Origin: Galbibacter orientalis DSM 19592 | Lineage (GTDB): Bacteria > Bacteroidota > Bacteroidia > Flavobacteriales > Flavobacteriaceae | Direction of reading: 5' to 3' | Assembly (NCBI RefSeq): GCF_000260115.1 | Contig: NZ_JH651379.1 | Coordinates: 1,054,001 to 1,118,000 of the forward strand | Length of the DNA stretch: 64,000 nt | Translations under genes and position numbers: made by a program | Shown: positions 43,671 through 54,059 of the stretch, piece after piece | Layout: every line of letters begins with the position of its first letter | Numbering within the stretch: the stretch's first letter is position 1 | Notes under the pieces: model-generated | What the model saw: the letters and a program-made list of their open reading frames with translations, nothing else | Database searches by the model: none | Told to the model about the DNA's origin: nothing

Positions 43671-43742
43671 TGCTTATTTTATAATAGTTAAGATCTAATC
43701 TTTGTTCTTTGTTCTTATAGCGAAGCGGTCTTGTATTTTAAA
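43671..43742. repeat. Repeat unit B, copy 2
   Basis: TGCTTATTTTATAATAGTTA ... ATAGCGAAGCGGTCTTGTAT, matching 42224-42289 except for a small insertion. It lies just downstream of the glpD stop. Shorter versions of the GCGAAGCGGTCTTG core occur near 31285 and 63300. Confidence 0.7.
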
Positions 43743-43762
43743 CCGGATATTAATGATTAAAA

Positions 43763-45418
43763 TTAATCTTTAATTACGCTATGTTTTTCTATGAGGGTTG
43801 AAATTTCTTTTTTGTAATTTTCAATAGTAGCATTGTCAGTCTTAAAGAGTTTTTGATATTCCTCAAGAATTATGGGGCTGTATTGTTTTACACTTTCAAT
43901 ATCAAAATACATACGTCCTGTTCTACGGATAAAAAAGTCTATTGGGTTTTGTAAAATTTCGTATTCAACAGTAAAATGAAATTCGGCTTTTATAAGTTTT
44001 TCAGGATTATCGTCTCCTGTAAAATTATGGTATAACTTTAAAATTTCTTCGGTTTGCTTTCCGTATGTATGTACTAAATAAAACGCATCATATTTTGAAA
44101 AACCATCTTTTTCAAGCTCTTTAAAAAGTTGTTTTCTGTACTGTTTTACTTCCCTGTAGCTTTCCCAAGTTCCGCCAGAAAGTGGAATTTTATCGGTGTT
44201 GCATTTTGGAATTTTAATAGCAAAGTCTTCTTCCATTCTTTTGGCTATTTTATCTACAGTTCGTTCCGCCATTTTACGATAACCAGTTAGTTTCCCTCCA
44301 GCTATGCTTATTAATCCGCTTGCGGAAACAAAAATCTCATCCTTTCTAGAAAGTTCTGATGGAGATTTACCGTCTTCATGAATTAAAGGTCGCAATCCAG
44401 CCCATGATGATTGGATATCTTCCAACGATAAATTTATTTTTGGAAACATATGGTTTATGGCTTCTATAAGATACACCGCATCTGTTAAGTTAGTATAAAC
44501 TTCATCCTTATTATCGGTATAATTGGTATCGGTTGTGCCTACATACGTTATTTTTCCACGGGGAATAGCAAAAATCATTCTCCCGTCTGGAACATCAAAA
44601 TAAACGGATTGTTTTACAGGGAATTTTTCAAATGGAAAAACAAGATGTACTCCTTTTGTTAAATGCAACCCATGTCCTTGTTTTGACTTATTTAGCAATC
44701 GTATTTCGTCTACCCAAGGCCCTGTGGCATTGATTACATATTTTGCGTTGATTTTATATGTTTCCCCCGTAATTTTATCGATTACTTCAACACCTTGTAC
44801 CTTTTTGTTTGTGTATAAAAAATTAGTAACCTCTGTGTAATTAATAGGAACAGCTTGGTATTGCAGTGCTGTTTTTATGTTTTCTATAGTTAAACGGGCA
44901 TCGTCGGTTCTGTATTCCGCATAATAACCAGCGCCTTTTAAAATTTTCTTCGGAAGTAAAGGCTCTAGGTTTAAAGCTTCCGTTTTATCTACCATTTGTC
45001 GTTGGTCTTCATCTTCTACCTGCGCTAATAAATCGTATACTTTTAACCCGATAGAAGTAAGCCACTTCCCGTAAGAGCCATTTTCAACCAAGGGGAGTAG
45101 CATTTTCTCTGGGAGGACTAAATGTGGTGCTAATTTGTGTACAATAGCACGTTCGGTACCTACTTCTTTTACCAACCAAAAATCGAATTGCTTTAAGTAC
45201 CTAAGTCCGCCATGAATAAGTTTGGTAGATTTACTACTAGTACCAGAAGCAAAATCTTCTTTTTCTATCAGCGCTACTTTTAAGCCCCTTGAAGCGGCAT
45301 CTAGAAGGATTCCAGCGCCTGTTATTCCGCCACCAATAACTACAAGATCAAAGGTAGTCTCTTTTAGTATTTTAGTGTTTTCTGAACGGTTGAGGTTGGA
45401 GAAGTTATATAGTTTCAT
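43763..45418 (-). CDS. glpD: FAD-dependent glycerol-3-phosphate dehydrogenase
   Basis: A 551-residue membrane-associated flavoenzyme oxidising glycerol 3-phosphate to dihydroxyacetone phosphate and feeding electrons to quinone. The FAD motif is VVIGGGITGAGILLDAASRG (27-46), followed by the GlpD signature LIHGGLRYL. Later conserved segments include VINATGPWVDEIR and TYVGTTDTNY. The C-terminal DAO_C-like domain spans about 395-530. No glpK or glpF is adjacent. Confidence 0.94.
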   Translation of the reverse strand: MKLYNFSNLNRSENTKILKETTFDLVVIGGGITGAGILLDAASRGLKVALIEKEDFASGTSSKSTKLIHGGLRYLKQFDFWLVKEVGTERAIVHKLAPHLVLPEKMLLPLVENGSYGKWLTSIGLKVYDLLAQVEDEDQRQMVDKTEALNLEPLLPKKILKGAGYYAEYRTDDARLTIENIKTALQYQAVPINYTEVTNFLYTNKKVQGVEVIDKITGETYKINAKYVINATGPWVDEIRLLNKSKQGHGLHLTKGVHLVFPFEKFPVKQSVYFDVPDGRMIFAIPRGKITYVGTTDTNYTDNKDEVYTNLTDAVYLIEAINHMFPKINLSLEDIQSSWAGLRPLIHEDGKSPSELSRKDEIFVSASGLISIAGGKLTGYRKMAERTVDKIAKRMEEDFAIKIPKCNTDKIPLSGGTWESYREVKQYRKQLFKELEKDGFSKYDAFYLVHTYGKQTEEILKLYHNFTGDDNPEKLIKAEFHFTVEYEILQNPIDFFIRRTGRMYFDIESVKQYSPIILEEYQKLFKTDNATIENYKKEISTLIEKHSVIKD

Positions 45419-45469
45419 GGATTGATTTTTCCTTTAAGAAAGATACAATTTTAAGCCATAAAAAGGTTA

Positions 45470-45905
45470 AGGGCAAACTCATACTTTACAAAACAAAGTG
45501 AAATTTAGTAAAAATCCATTTGAATCAATCTTAAATCTCAAAATTTTGACACTTTTTTTTATTTTCAATAGTCTTAAAAATTGCTTTTACATAAAAATAA
45601 GTAGAAATAAAAGGCTTCAGTTTAGAACTACGTTGATTATTTGTTGACTCCAATATCAACCCAAACGCCAGTGATTTTGTGCTTTTCATTTCTTTTGCTC
45701 GCCCAAAAGAAGCGAAACAAAGAAAAAGGCGCCTTATCCAATGAATTTTTTCGACAACGGGGTCGAAAAACCGTAACCGAAACTCTGCGTCGCTGCACTC
45801 CTGATTTCAGAGCTTTCGGTCACTATTCTGCGGATAAGGGGTTTAGCTGCGCTAGCACCAACACTACTTTTAACGAAAGCTAAATAAAAAGTATGAGTTT
45901 GCCCT
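45470..45905. mobile_element. 436-bp MITE-like element with 18-bp terminal inverted repeats
   Basis: Left end AGGGCAAACTCATACTTT (45470-45487) and right end its exact reverse complement (45888-45905). The interior (from about 45618) contains a segment repeated at 57227-57404. No transposase. ORFs on both strands inside are short and conserved only as repeat. The right end is 10 bp from the pbpC stop. No clear target-site duplication was seen. Confidence 0.6.
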
Positions 45906-45914
45906 GTAAAAAGA

Positions 45915-48296
45915 TTAAGAAGTTTTTTCAATTTCAATAAAAATTGTTTTTTCATTTCCCAATTCATCTATTGCAGTAATTTGATGTTTCCCTACGGAAG
46001 GAAGAATAGCAATTTCATGAAAAGTTTTAGTTTCACCAATATAGGTATTGTCCAAATACCAGAAAATACTACTCTCTCTTTTGGGATGTGCAATTTTACA
46101 TATTACTTCGTTGGTTTTACCTCTAAAGTTTTTGGTTAAAATTATTTTACTATTGTTTTCAGGATAAATAAAATCCATCTGAGAGGCATCGTTATTCTTA
46201 CAAGCTATATTTAAAGGAGGCATGCTTTTGTAATTTGCATCACTGCTTTTATAATAAAATTCCATTAATGGAGGTAATACAAACCATGATTCAGAAATCA
46301 TTTTTTCCAGTGGATAGCAAGAGGCGTTCACTCTAAATTGTTTTTTTTCGTCTAAATGAATCAATTTATGATAGGGACATACCTTAAAATTTGCTCCAGC
46401 ATTAGGTACTTTTATAGTAGTATTTGGACAAATTGGAGACGCTAAATATCCGCTATTATTGCAGATAGTAACTTCTGTTAAAGCGTCAAAAGGAGTTTTA
46501 AACCAAGTAGTTTTTGGTAAGGCATCAAAGACATCAAACAATAGGGGAGCGGCACTATTTACGCCAGTTAATTGTGGTCTCCCTTCGCCATCCGCATTTC
46601 CTACCCAAACCCCTACCAAGTATTTTTTGGTTACGCCAATAGCCCAAGCATCTCTATTTCCGTAGCTAGTTCCTGTTTTCCAAGCTATTTCTTTAGAATT
46701 GTCAAAAAATTCCCATGCTTCTTCATTTTCTGGACGATTCACTTCTTTTAAAGCTTCAAGTGTTAAAAAAAAACTCCCAGCATCAAAGACATTTTTTTCT
46801 TGTGTTTTATTTCCGAAGTTATAATTTTCTTGCTGAAGAAATACAGGGTTTCCAAATTCATTAGAAAAATATTCACTAGAAGTTTCTGTAAAATGATTCA
46901 CAGTAGAAGCCATTCCAGCATATGCTTTACATAAATCCCATAAGTTGCTTTCAGCGCCACCTAGAATCAATGAAAGTCCGTAATAGTCTGAAGTCTTATT
47001 AATATCCTTTTGATGAAAATAATTGAGCTGTTCTCTAAATTTCTCCAAGCCATATTCTTGTAATAAACGTACCGCAGGGACATTAAGAGAGCGTGCTAAT
47101 GCTTTTTTAGCCTGTACCGCACCAGCATACTGTTCATTAAAATTGGTTGGACTGTATCCAGCAATTTGTGTAGGAACGTCTGCAACCAATGTATTTGGTA
47201 GGAGTTCTCCGCTATCCAACATAGCGGCATATAAAAAAGGTTTTAAAATACTCCCTGTACTTCTTGGAGCTTGAATAACATCAACATCTTTTTGATGCTT
47301 TTTTGTAGTTGGGGTATTTCCTACATAGGCAATTACTTTTTTGGTTTCAATATCCATAACTAAAACGCCTGCATTATATACCTGGTTTTGGCGTAGTGTT
47401 TCGTAATGGCGTTTTACAATGGTATTTGTACGCTTTTGAAGTTCAAAATCTAGTGTTGACTTTAGTTTTTTTCCTTTATTTTTTGAGGAAGCAAATTGTA
47501 AGAAATGAGGCGCTATTTGTGGTAAAGCAAAAGGTTTTTCGGGTAATGTTTCTGTTATTGCTAATTTATAGGTTAATGAATCTATAATTTCTTCGTTCCA
47601 TAATTTATGGAGGAGTTTATCCCTTTTTTCTAATAAACGAGATTTGTTTTTTCCAGGATAAATAAGGGCTGGAGCATTTGGTAGTACTGCTAATGTTGCT
47701 GCTTCCGCCCATGATAATTTTTCAGAAGAAATTCCAAAATACCGCCAAGAAGCTACTTCCAATCCAACTACATTTCCTCCAAATGGTGCGTGTGCTGCGT
47801 ATAAATTTAAAATTTCGTCTTTTGTATCTCGAAGCTCTAAACGGGTGGCTTGTACCAACTCAATAAGTTTTTCGAAATAAGTACGCTTTTTTCCTTCTCT
47901 TGAAAGTCGGATTACCTGTTGTGTTAATGTACTTGCTCCCCGAACTACTTTTCCAGATTTTATATTTGCTACAAATGCTTTTGCTATAGAAACAGGATTA
48001 AATCCTGGATGATGATAAAAATAACCATCTTCAAATTGTATAATACACTGCTTAAACTTGTAAGGAACACTGTCGTTTGCTGGAAAACGCCATTGTTCAT
48101 CATTGGCAATTTTAGCACCTAAAAGAATTCCTTCCCGACTTTCAATTACTGAAGAAGTTGGATTGTTGAAAAGCGACTTAGGAAGACAAAAATAATATCC
48201 TACTAACAGCAATAAAATGACAACACTTTTGTAGCGATGCGTTACAAAAAGGAACTTTTTTGCATCGTATAAAAAATGTTTAATTATTGAATTCAT
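45915..48296 (-). CDS. pbpC: Penicillin-binding protein 1C
   Basis: A 793-residue bifunctional peptidoglycan synthase, with an N-terminal anchor about 24-39. The GT51 domain has EDGYFYHHPGFNPVSIAKA and GASTLTQQVIRL. The transpeptidase motifs are GSILKPF (SxxK), SLN (SxN) and KTGTS. A C-terminal BiPBP_C-like beta domain (about 700-793) is typical of PbpC. The alpha-2-macroglobulin gene lies directly upstream on the same strand (166-bp gap), the well-known pairing with the trap protein. Confidence 0.95.
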   Translation of the reverse strand: MNSIIKHFLYDAKKFLFVTHRYKSVVILLLLVGYYFCLPKSLFNNPTSSVIESREGILLGAKIANDEQWRFPANDSVPYKFKQCIIQFEDGYFYHHPGFNPVSIAKAFVANIKSGKVVRGASTLTQQVIRLSREGKKRTYFEKLIELVQATRLELRDTKDEILNLYAAHAPFGGNVVGLEVASWRYFGISSEKLSWAEAATLAVLPNAPALIYPGKNKSRLLEKRDKLLHKLWNEEIIDSLTYKLAITETLPEKPFALPQIAPHFLQFASSKNKGKKLKSTLDFELQKRTNTIVKRHYETLRQNQVYNAGVLVMDIETKKVIAYVGNTPTTKKHQKDVDVIQAPRSTGSILKPFLYAAMLDSGELLPNTLVADVPTQIAGYSPTNFNEQYAGAVQAKKALARSLNVPAVRLLQEYGLEKFREQLNYFHQKDINKTSDYYGLSLILGGAESNLWDLCKAYAGMASTVNHFTETSSEYFSNEFGNPVFLQQENYNFGNKTQEKNVFDAGSFFLTLEALKEVNRPENEEAWEFFDNSKEIAWKTGTSYGNRDAWAIGVTKKYLVGVWVGNADGEGRPQLTGVNSAAPLLFDVFDALPKTTWFKTPFDALTEVTICNNSGYLASPICPNTTIKVPNAGANFKVCPYHKLIHLDEKKQFRVNASCYPLEKMISESWFVLPPLMEFYYKSSDANYKSMPPLNIACKNNDASQMDFIYPENNSKIILTKNFRGKTNEVICKIAHPKRESSIFWYLDNTYIGETKTFHEIAILPSVGKHQITAIDELGNEKTIFIEIEKTS

Positions 48297-48462
48297 CTTG
48301 TCTTTTGCGTTTAAGCGAAAAATAGTAAGATTGCTTTACCCCCTTTAAATCTTTCCGATGGCTATAAAGTCATAAAGCGACAGCGTATTCTTAATTTTTC
48401 AATCATTAAATCCTTCAATGTTTTAATCTTTCAATCTTTTCCATAAACACTTAAACACTAAC

Positions 48463-51400
48463 TTATTTAATTACTTCTACCCATTTACCTTTTGTTCTCA
48501 CCATATAATCATTATCATACATAGCTTCACATTGAATTCCTGGTAAATAATACTTTCCTAAGTAGGATGCATTTAATAGAATTCTAAATGTTTTGCTTTC
48601 ATTTTTCTTTAAGTCAAAATAGAAATTAGCACTGCTATCTCTAAGGTCGGTATAATTAACTTGGTTATCTTCAAAATTTCCGAAATCGGTAAAACGGGTG
48701 TTTACAATTTCCCATCCGCTAGGGAAAAATTCTGTTAAAGCAACGTTTTTTAAGTCTACAGCTTTAGTGTTGGTTATAGTAACTTCAGCAATAAAATTAG
48801 TTCCTTGAGTTAATGTATTTATATCTATAGACTTACCGTTTTTTCCTTTGAAGCTAACCAGAGCTTTTAAGTTTCTACTAGATTCTTTTTCTTCTCCTAC
48901 CGGAAGTTTCCCAGTATTAAGTACTCGTACAAAAACAGTATTTTCTGCATTGTTTTTTAGAGTAATAGTATTGCTTCCTTTTTTTACTGAAAGTACTCGG
49001 TTTGCTAAGGTTTTATCAGTCTCGATAGTATTGCTGTTTGTATTCAAGGTATAAGAAATGTGCATCCCTTTCCCGCCAATATAGTTAGCAAATTTTGCCA
49101 TAGCAAGCAAATTGTAGGCTGTACTCTGTGTACTCATCCATTTATCTGAAGCCAATGTTTTGGCAACATCTTTTGAGATACTTTGAGCTTGCTCTTTATT
49201 TTTTAAAAGCACTAAAGTTTCTAAAGCCATAGCTCTATTTCTATCCGTAGAGCCATAGGTGTAAGCATCATAATCAACAGGTGCAAAATCTATAGTAGCG
49301 CTGTTAAAAACGGTTTTAGCAACCTGAAGCTGCCCAGCAAGTGCATAAGCTGCTGCAAGTCTATGTTTGGCTTCGTTAGAAATGCTTGGAGTTTCCAATA
49401 ACCTATTCATGGAAGAAACATCGGGTTTTCCCGCTAAAGCCAATGTATATAAGCGGTAAGCTTGTGCTAAACTTGAATTAGTACTAGAATTTCGCCATTG
49501 TTTAGCTTCTTGTTGTTGGTAGTGAATCCATTTCTGTTTAAAGCCAATAGGTAATACATATCCTTTGCTTTCTGCCTCTAATAAGAAATGTCCAGCATAA
49601 GAAGTCCCCCAGTCGTCGGTAAAGTTTTGTCCTTGCCAATAGGAGAAGCCTCCATTAGGAAGTTGAAAACTACTAAGACGATTAATACCTTTTTCGATAT
49701 TTGTTTGAATACGTTGTTTTTTATCAATAGTAAGGTCAAAAATATCAGCTAAAAATAATTGAGGAAAAATAGCAGAGGTTGTTTGTTCCACACAACCATG
49801 AGGATATCTAATTAAATATTCCAATCGGTTAGTAAAATCCATTGGAGGCAATGTAGAAAACTCAATTTGAGCACTGTTACTGCCATCAATTCCAAAGGTT
49901 TCTAAATTAATAGTTTTTGAAGCTGTAGCCTCCAAAATTTCTTCTTGCACAATGGTAGAATACGGATTCGGATTTACAACATCCAATTCGATTTTATAAC
50001 TTGCTTTTTCACCATTTGCTGTTGCATTTACTTCAATGGCTCCTATGCCTGTAATTTGATTTACCTGAAGGTCAAAATAAACCATTTTTTCATCAGGTTC
50101 TGTAAACGTTACCGTTTTGGTTTTTTCGCCAATTACTTCGTAAGCAACATTATTTTTAATAGAAACGGTTACATTTTTAATAGTGTTTTCCATGGCGAAA
50201 ACAGTAACTGGAATATTAACTGTTTCTTTTGGAGTTATTTTTCTTGGAGCCGATGCAAGTAGCATTAAAGGTTTTTTTACAGGAGTAGATTTCTCAGCAA
50301 TTCCGTAGGCATTTTCAGCAGTATTTCCTGCAATAATCATGGTGCGTACAGCTCCAATATATTTAGGAATTTTAATTTTATGCGTTTTTGCTTTCCCTTT
50401 TGGAAGTTCAAATGGTCCTAAATAGACAACCATAGGTTTGAATCGGTTTGCCTTTTTATTCTTAGCACCTGCCAACATTCCATCTCCTCCAATACTAAAT
50501 ACTTGATCAATTCTACCGCCAAAAGCCCCAATAATATCATCATAAACATCCCAAGTTTTAACACCTAAAGCTTCACGGGCAAAAAAGGTATCCCAAGGAT
50601 TTGGAGTTTTAAATCGGGTTAAGTCTAGTAAACCTTCATCTACAATAGCTAACGTATAAGTCATTGCTTTCCCATTCTTCTCACTCACTTTTACATTGAT
50701 ATTCTCTTCAGGTTTTAGAGAATTAGGCATAGATATTACTGGTTCTAAAATGGTTTCTGGATTATTAACAGTAATCGGAATTACACCATACATTCTAATA
50801 GGAGCGTCATTTACTGTGGTGGCATGCGGTTGAAGTAATGAAATATGAATATATACATTTGGGGTGTAGAGCGCTTCAATTGGAAGCTCAAATTTGGTTT
50901 CTTCCTTTTCAGGAATTATCCACATAGATTTTAAAACTTCATTTCCATTTTCAACGGTTACTAAAGCTCTTCCTTGGTTGCTAGAAGGAAAGGTTATAAT
51001 TGCTTTTTCCCCTACATTATAAGTTTCCTTATCAGAAGAAAAAACAAGCATGGTAGCCGATTCTGGGTCTTGGTTTTTAGATTTCCCAGCCCATCCTGGC
51101 CAATCAAAATAAACAGTTTTCCCTGTGGAATGTCCTCCTTTAGAATCCTCAATACGCACTAAATAACGTCCCCATTCTGGATATTTTATTTGGAATTTAA
51201 AACTCGCTTTTCCGTTTTTATTAGTACTTACCGTAGTTTTAAATACTTCTTCTTGATAATTGCTGCTATTAAAAGTGGATAAATTATCTTCGGAAGTGTC
51301 CCACCACCAGCGCCAATCAATTTTATAAACCGATACATTAAGTTTGTCTACCGCTTTTGGTTTTCCATTTTCATCTACAGTAGCAACTTCAAAGGTGTGA

Positions 51401-53994
51401 TTCTTGTCTGTTAGCAGCATACTTCTTTTAGCATCTCCGTCGGGAACTCTAAGTCCTACATAAGTGTTGTAAGGCGAATAATTTTTTGTAAATACATCGG
51501 TGCTGAAATCTCCCCCGTTTTCATAGACTTTTGTAATAAATGAAGCCTTTAACATTCCTGGAGCTTTGCCTTTTAGTTGTGGAGATAAATTGAAAGTAGT
51601 TTTTCCTTCCGCATTTATTTTTCCATCGAAAACAGTTTGATCTTCAGAAGAAAATTTAATGGTAGGATCGTCAAAAGTGTAATTTGGAAATTCTTTAAAT
51701 GTTGTGTTTGTTACTGAAAAACGCCCTTGAATATCGCTCTTTAAATTTTTTGCAATAGCGCCATGTAACCACGTAACCGACATGTTTCCTTGGATAGCTT
51801 CGTTGGCGGAAAGCACTTCTTTATTAAAATCGACTTTTATCTTTAATCGATTCGGTTTGATAGTTTCTATTTTAAGATTTTTTGTAAACGTAGCACCGCC
51901 TACACTTACTTTTGCAAGCCAATTTCCTGTTGGTGCATTTTGCTGTGTTACAACATTAAAATTATAAAACCCACCAATACCATCTGCTTTAACCTCTTTA
52001 TGAATTATTTTACCATAAGGATCACTTAGCTCAAATTTTACAGGATGATTATCTGGAATAGGGTTATTTTTATCATTTAAAATAAAATTTAAAAAGAGGG
52101 TGTCCCCAGGGCGCCAAACTCCTCGTTCGCCATATAAAAATCCTTTAATTCCTTTTTGGAGTTCTGTTCCTGCAACATCAAATTTACTTACAGATAATGC
52201 GTTTCCGTCGTTTAACTTAAGATATGTTTTTTGATTATTACGTTCGGCAATAGCAAAGAAAGCAGGGGAGTTTGCGTCAAAAATAGTAGTGCCAGAGGTT
52301 TCGGTAATTACGTTTCCAATAGGTTGTTGTTGGTAGTTGTAAAAAGTAACTTTTGTTCCTGCTAGAGGTTTTGTAGAGATAATATCATTGGCACTTACAA
52401 AATAGCTTTGGTTTTTTCCTTTTTTAATGGTTAAAGCAATGTCACTAGCAATAACATTTGTTTTAACGGTTTTGTTGTAATAGTAAGAATCCTTGCACGG
52501 ATCTTCGCGTTCATTCCAATTGTAATTGTAGTAATAGTCATTATCCCAATAGGTGTTGTCTGTAGTTGGCGACCATTCCTCGGAATTGTTTACCTCATTT
52601 TTAAAATTGTCAAATTCATTGAGTTCAAAAGTTTCACTTTCTTCACTATTGCAGGTATACGAACTGTATTTTTTTCCGAAGGAAAATTCCACTCTATAAA
52701 TAGCGCCAGGGTCTGGAGTTATAATATCTCGAAGGTCAATGGCGTATGCTCTCCAGTTTCCAGTGTTTTTTGTAAGGTTGGTTTGAAGTTGAATTGCTTT
52801 TTTAGCAATTGGGCGCGCTGTGGTGCGTAAATTTCCTTCTCCGTTGAGGTCGTTTTGCTGAAGAAATTGAAGAATATTATTTTCGTAAATTTTAATAATT
52901 GTAACATCTACGGCTTTTAAGTTAACTGCTTCGAAGTTAATTTTAAGGTTGCTAGAATTTGGTAAAATAGTACCGCTACTTAAAAGTCTAACATTAGGTT
53001 TTAGTTGTTCAAAGGCAATATTTTCACTAAAAATATTTTTAAGTTTAAAACCTTCCGAACTTTCTATTCCTTGAAAAACAGTAAGATTATTTACACCCTG
53101 AATTTTTTTATCTGGATATGCTTTTATAACATTCCCGTCAATAATAAATTTTAGATTTTCTGCACCTTCAAGTGTAATTAATCCTTCAAGCTTTTGAGAT
53201 TTTTTAATTGGGTCGGAAAAATTTATTTCTAAATATTGATTTTCCCCTTCGTACGTATTTACATCTACAATAGTAAAATTATCTTTTCCAGGAATTTTTA
53301 CTTTTGCCTCCCCTTTGTCATGAATACCTTGGTTATTTCCATCCCATAATATTTCTATTTCCGAATCATTGTCAAAGCGCTGAATACTATCAATAGTAAA
53401 AAGAATTTGAGTTCCTTCTTGGATTGTTTCGTCAAATTTGATGTTAAGCGATTTACTGTTTTGATAAGCAGAAACTAAGCTTTTTGCAGTTTTTAAATCC
53501 ATAACATCACTACTGCGCAAACTTCCTTCTAAATATTGCCAATCTCTGTTGTAAGATTGAAGGTTTGATGTAGTGATATTAAATTGTTGTTCAAGCGTTT
53601 TTACTTTAAAAGTAAAGTCCTCAAGGTTGGACGGAATGTCCTCAATAAAGTTTTCTAAGTCTAAGGTAAGTGTATATTCGGTGCCTTGTTTTAAACCTTT
53701 TTCAGGAATAAAAGCAATAGTCTGATTGTTTAAAGCAACCACTTTTCCAGCAGCATAAGGCTTTATCTCTAGTATTTTATCATCTAGAATCTTGTTCTCC
53801 GAAAGTTTACTAGAAGGGTTTTTTAATACAACTCTAATATCGGATTTTGCTGAAATAATTCCTGTAGAAACATCAGAAATGTATTCTCTATATTTCAACA
53901 GGTTTTCCTTTTGCTGCTGAATGTCATTTTCTTTGTCTTTACAACCAATAATTAAGATTGCTAAAATGAAGAATAGTATTTTTTTTACCTGCAT
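48463..53994 (-). CDS. Bacterial alpha-2-macroglobulin (YfhM-like) lipoprotein
   Basis: An 1843-residue envelope protease trap. The lipoprotein signal ends at Cys18 (ILIIGC). A long chain of MG-type beta domains follows. The thioester motif CVEQ is at 1401-1404 (GCVEQTTS) and starts the helical thioester domain (to about 1690); a C-terminal receptor-like beta domain ends the protein. The intact Cys-Glu-Gln predicts covalent trapping of attacking proteases. It is longer than E. coli YfhM (about 1650). Linked to pbpC, which would repair peptidoglycan after a breach. Confidence 0.95.
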   Translation of the reverse strand: MQVKKILFFILAILIIGCKDKENDIQQQKENLLKYREYISDVSTGIISAKSDIRVVLKNPSSKLSENKILDDKILEIKPYAAGKVVALNNQTIAFIPEKGLKQGTEYTLTLDLENFIEDIPSNLEDFTFKVKTLEQQFNITTSNLQSYNRDWQYLEGSLRSSDVMDLKTAKSLVSAYQNSKSLNIKFDETIQEGTQILFTIDSIQRFDNDSEIEILWDGNNQGIHDKGEAKVKIPGKDNFTIVDVNTYEGENQYLEINFSDPIKKSQKLEGLITLEGAENLKFIIDGNVIKAYPDKKIQGVNNLTVFQGIESSEGFKLKNIFSENIAFEQLKPNVRLLSSGTILPNSSNLKINFEAVNLKAVDVTIIKIYENNILQFLQQNDLNGEGNLRTTARPIAKKAIQLQTNLTKNTGNWRAYAIDLRDIITPDPGAIYRVEFSFGKKYSSYTCNSEESETFELNEFDNFKNEVNNSEEWSPTTDNTYWDNDYYYNYNWNEREDPCKDSYYYNKTVKTNVIASDIALTIKKGKNQSYFVSANDIISTKPLAGTKVTFYNYQQQPIGNVITETSGTTIFDANSPAFFAIAERNNQKTYLKLNDGNALSVSKFDVAGTELQKGIKGFLYGERGVWRPGDTLFLNFILNDKNNPIPDNHPVKFELSDPYGKIIHKEVKADGIGGFYNFNVVTQQNAPTGNWLAKVSVGGATFTKNLKIETIKPNRLKIKVDFNKEVLSANEAIQGNMSVTWLHGAIAKNLKSDIQGRFSVTNTTFKEFPNYTFDDPTIKFSSEDQTVFDGKINAEGKTTFNLSPQLKGKAPGMLKASFITKVYENGGDFSTDVFTKNYSPYNTYVGLRVPDGDAKRSMLLTDKNHTFEVATVDENGKPKAVDKLNVSVYKIDWRWWWDTSEDNLSTFNSSNYQEEVFKTTVSTNKNGKASFKFQIKYPEWGRYLVRIEDSKGGHSTGKTVYFDWPGWAGKSKNQDPESATMLVFSSDKETYNVGEKAIITFPSSNQGRALVTVENGNEVLKSMWIIPEKEETKFELPIEALYTPNVYIHISLLQPHATTVNDAPIRMYGVIPITVNNPETILEPVISMPNSLKPEENINVKVSEKNGKAMTYTLAIVDEGLLDLTRFKTPNPWDTFFAREALGVKTWDVYDDIIGAFGGRIDQVFSIGGDGMLAGAKNKKANRFKPMVVYLGPFELPKGKAKTHKIKIPKYIGAVRTMIIAGNTAENAYGIAEKSTPVKKPLMLLASAPRKITPKETVNIPVTVFAMENTIKNVTVSIKNNVAYEVIGEKTKTVTFTEPDEKMVYFDLQVNQITGIGAIEVNATANGEKASYKIELDVVNPNPYSTIVQEEILEATASKTINLETFGIDGSNSAQIEFSTLPPMDFTNRLEYLIRYPHGCVEQTTSAIFPQLFLADIFDLTIDKKQRIQTNIEKGINRLSSFQLPNGGFSYWQGQNFTDDWGTSYAGHFLLEAESKGYVLPIGFKQKWIHYQQQEAKQWRNSSTNSSLAQAYRLYTLALAGKPDVSSMNRLLETPSISNEAKHRLAAAYALAGQLQVAKTVFNSATIDFAPVDYDAYTYGSTDRNRAMALETLVLLKNKEQAQSISKDVAKTLASDKWMSTQSTAYNLLAMAKFANYIGGKGMHISYTLNTNSNTIETDKTLANRVLSVKKGSNTITLKNNAENTVFVRVLNTGKLPVGEEKESSRNLKALVSFKGKNGKSIDINTLTQGTNFIAEVTITNTKAVDLKNVALTEFFPSGWEIVNTRFTDFGNFEDNQVNYTDLRDSSANFYFDLKKNESKTFRILLNASYLGKYYLPGIQCEAMYDNDYMVRTKGKWVEVIK

Positions 53995-54059
53995 GATGTT
54001 TTTTTATAGGCGGATTAGACTATCAACCAAGAGTTATATTTTAAACAATGTATTATTTT

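Noticed and set aside
45641-45967. ORFs of 80 and 77 residues on opposite strands inside the 436-bp element
   Set aside because: Both lie in a DNA repeat whose second copy (57227-57404) has an 80-bp internal deletion that changes the reading frame. No coding constraint is visible.
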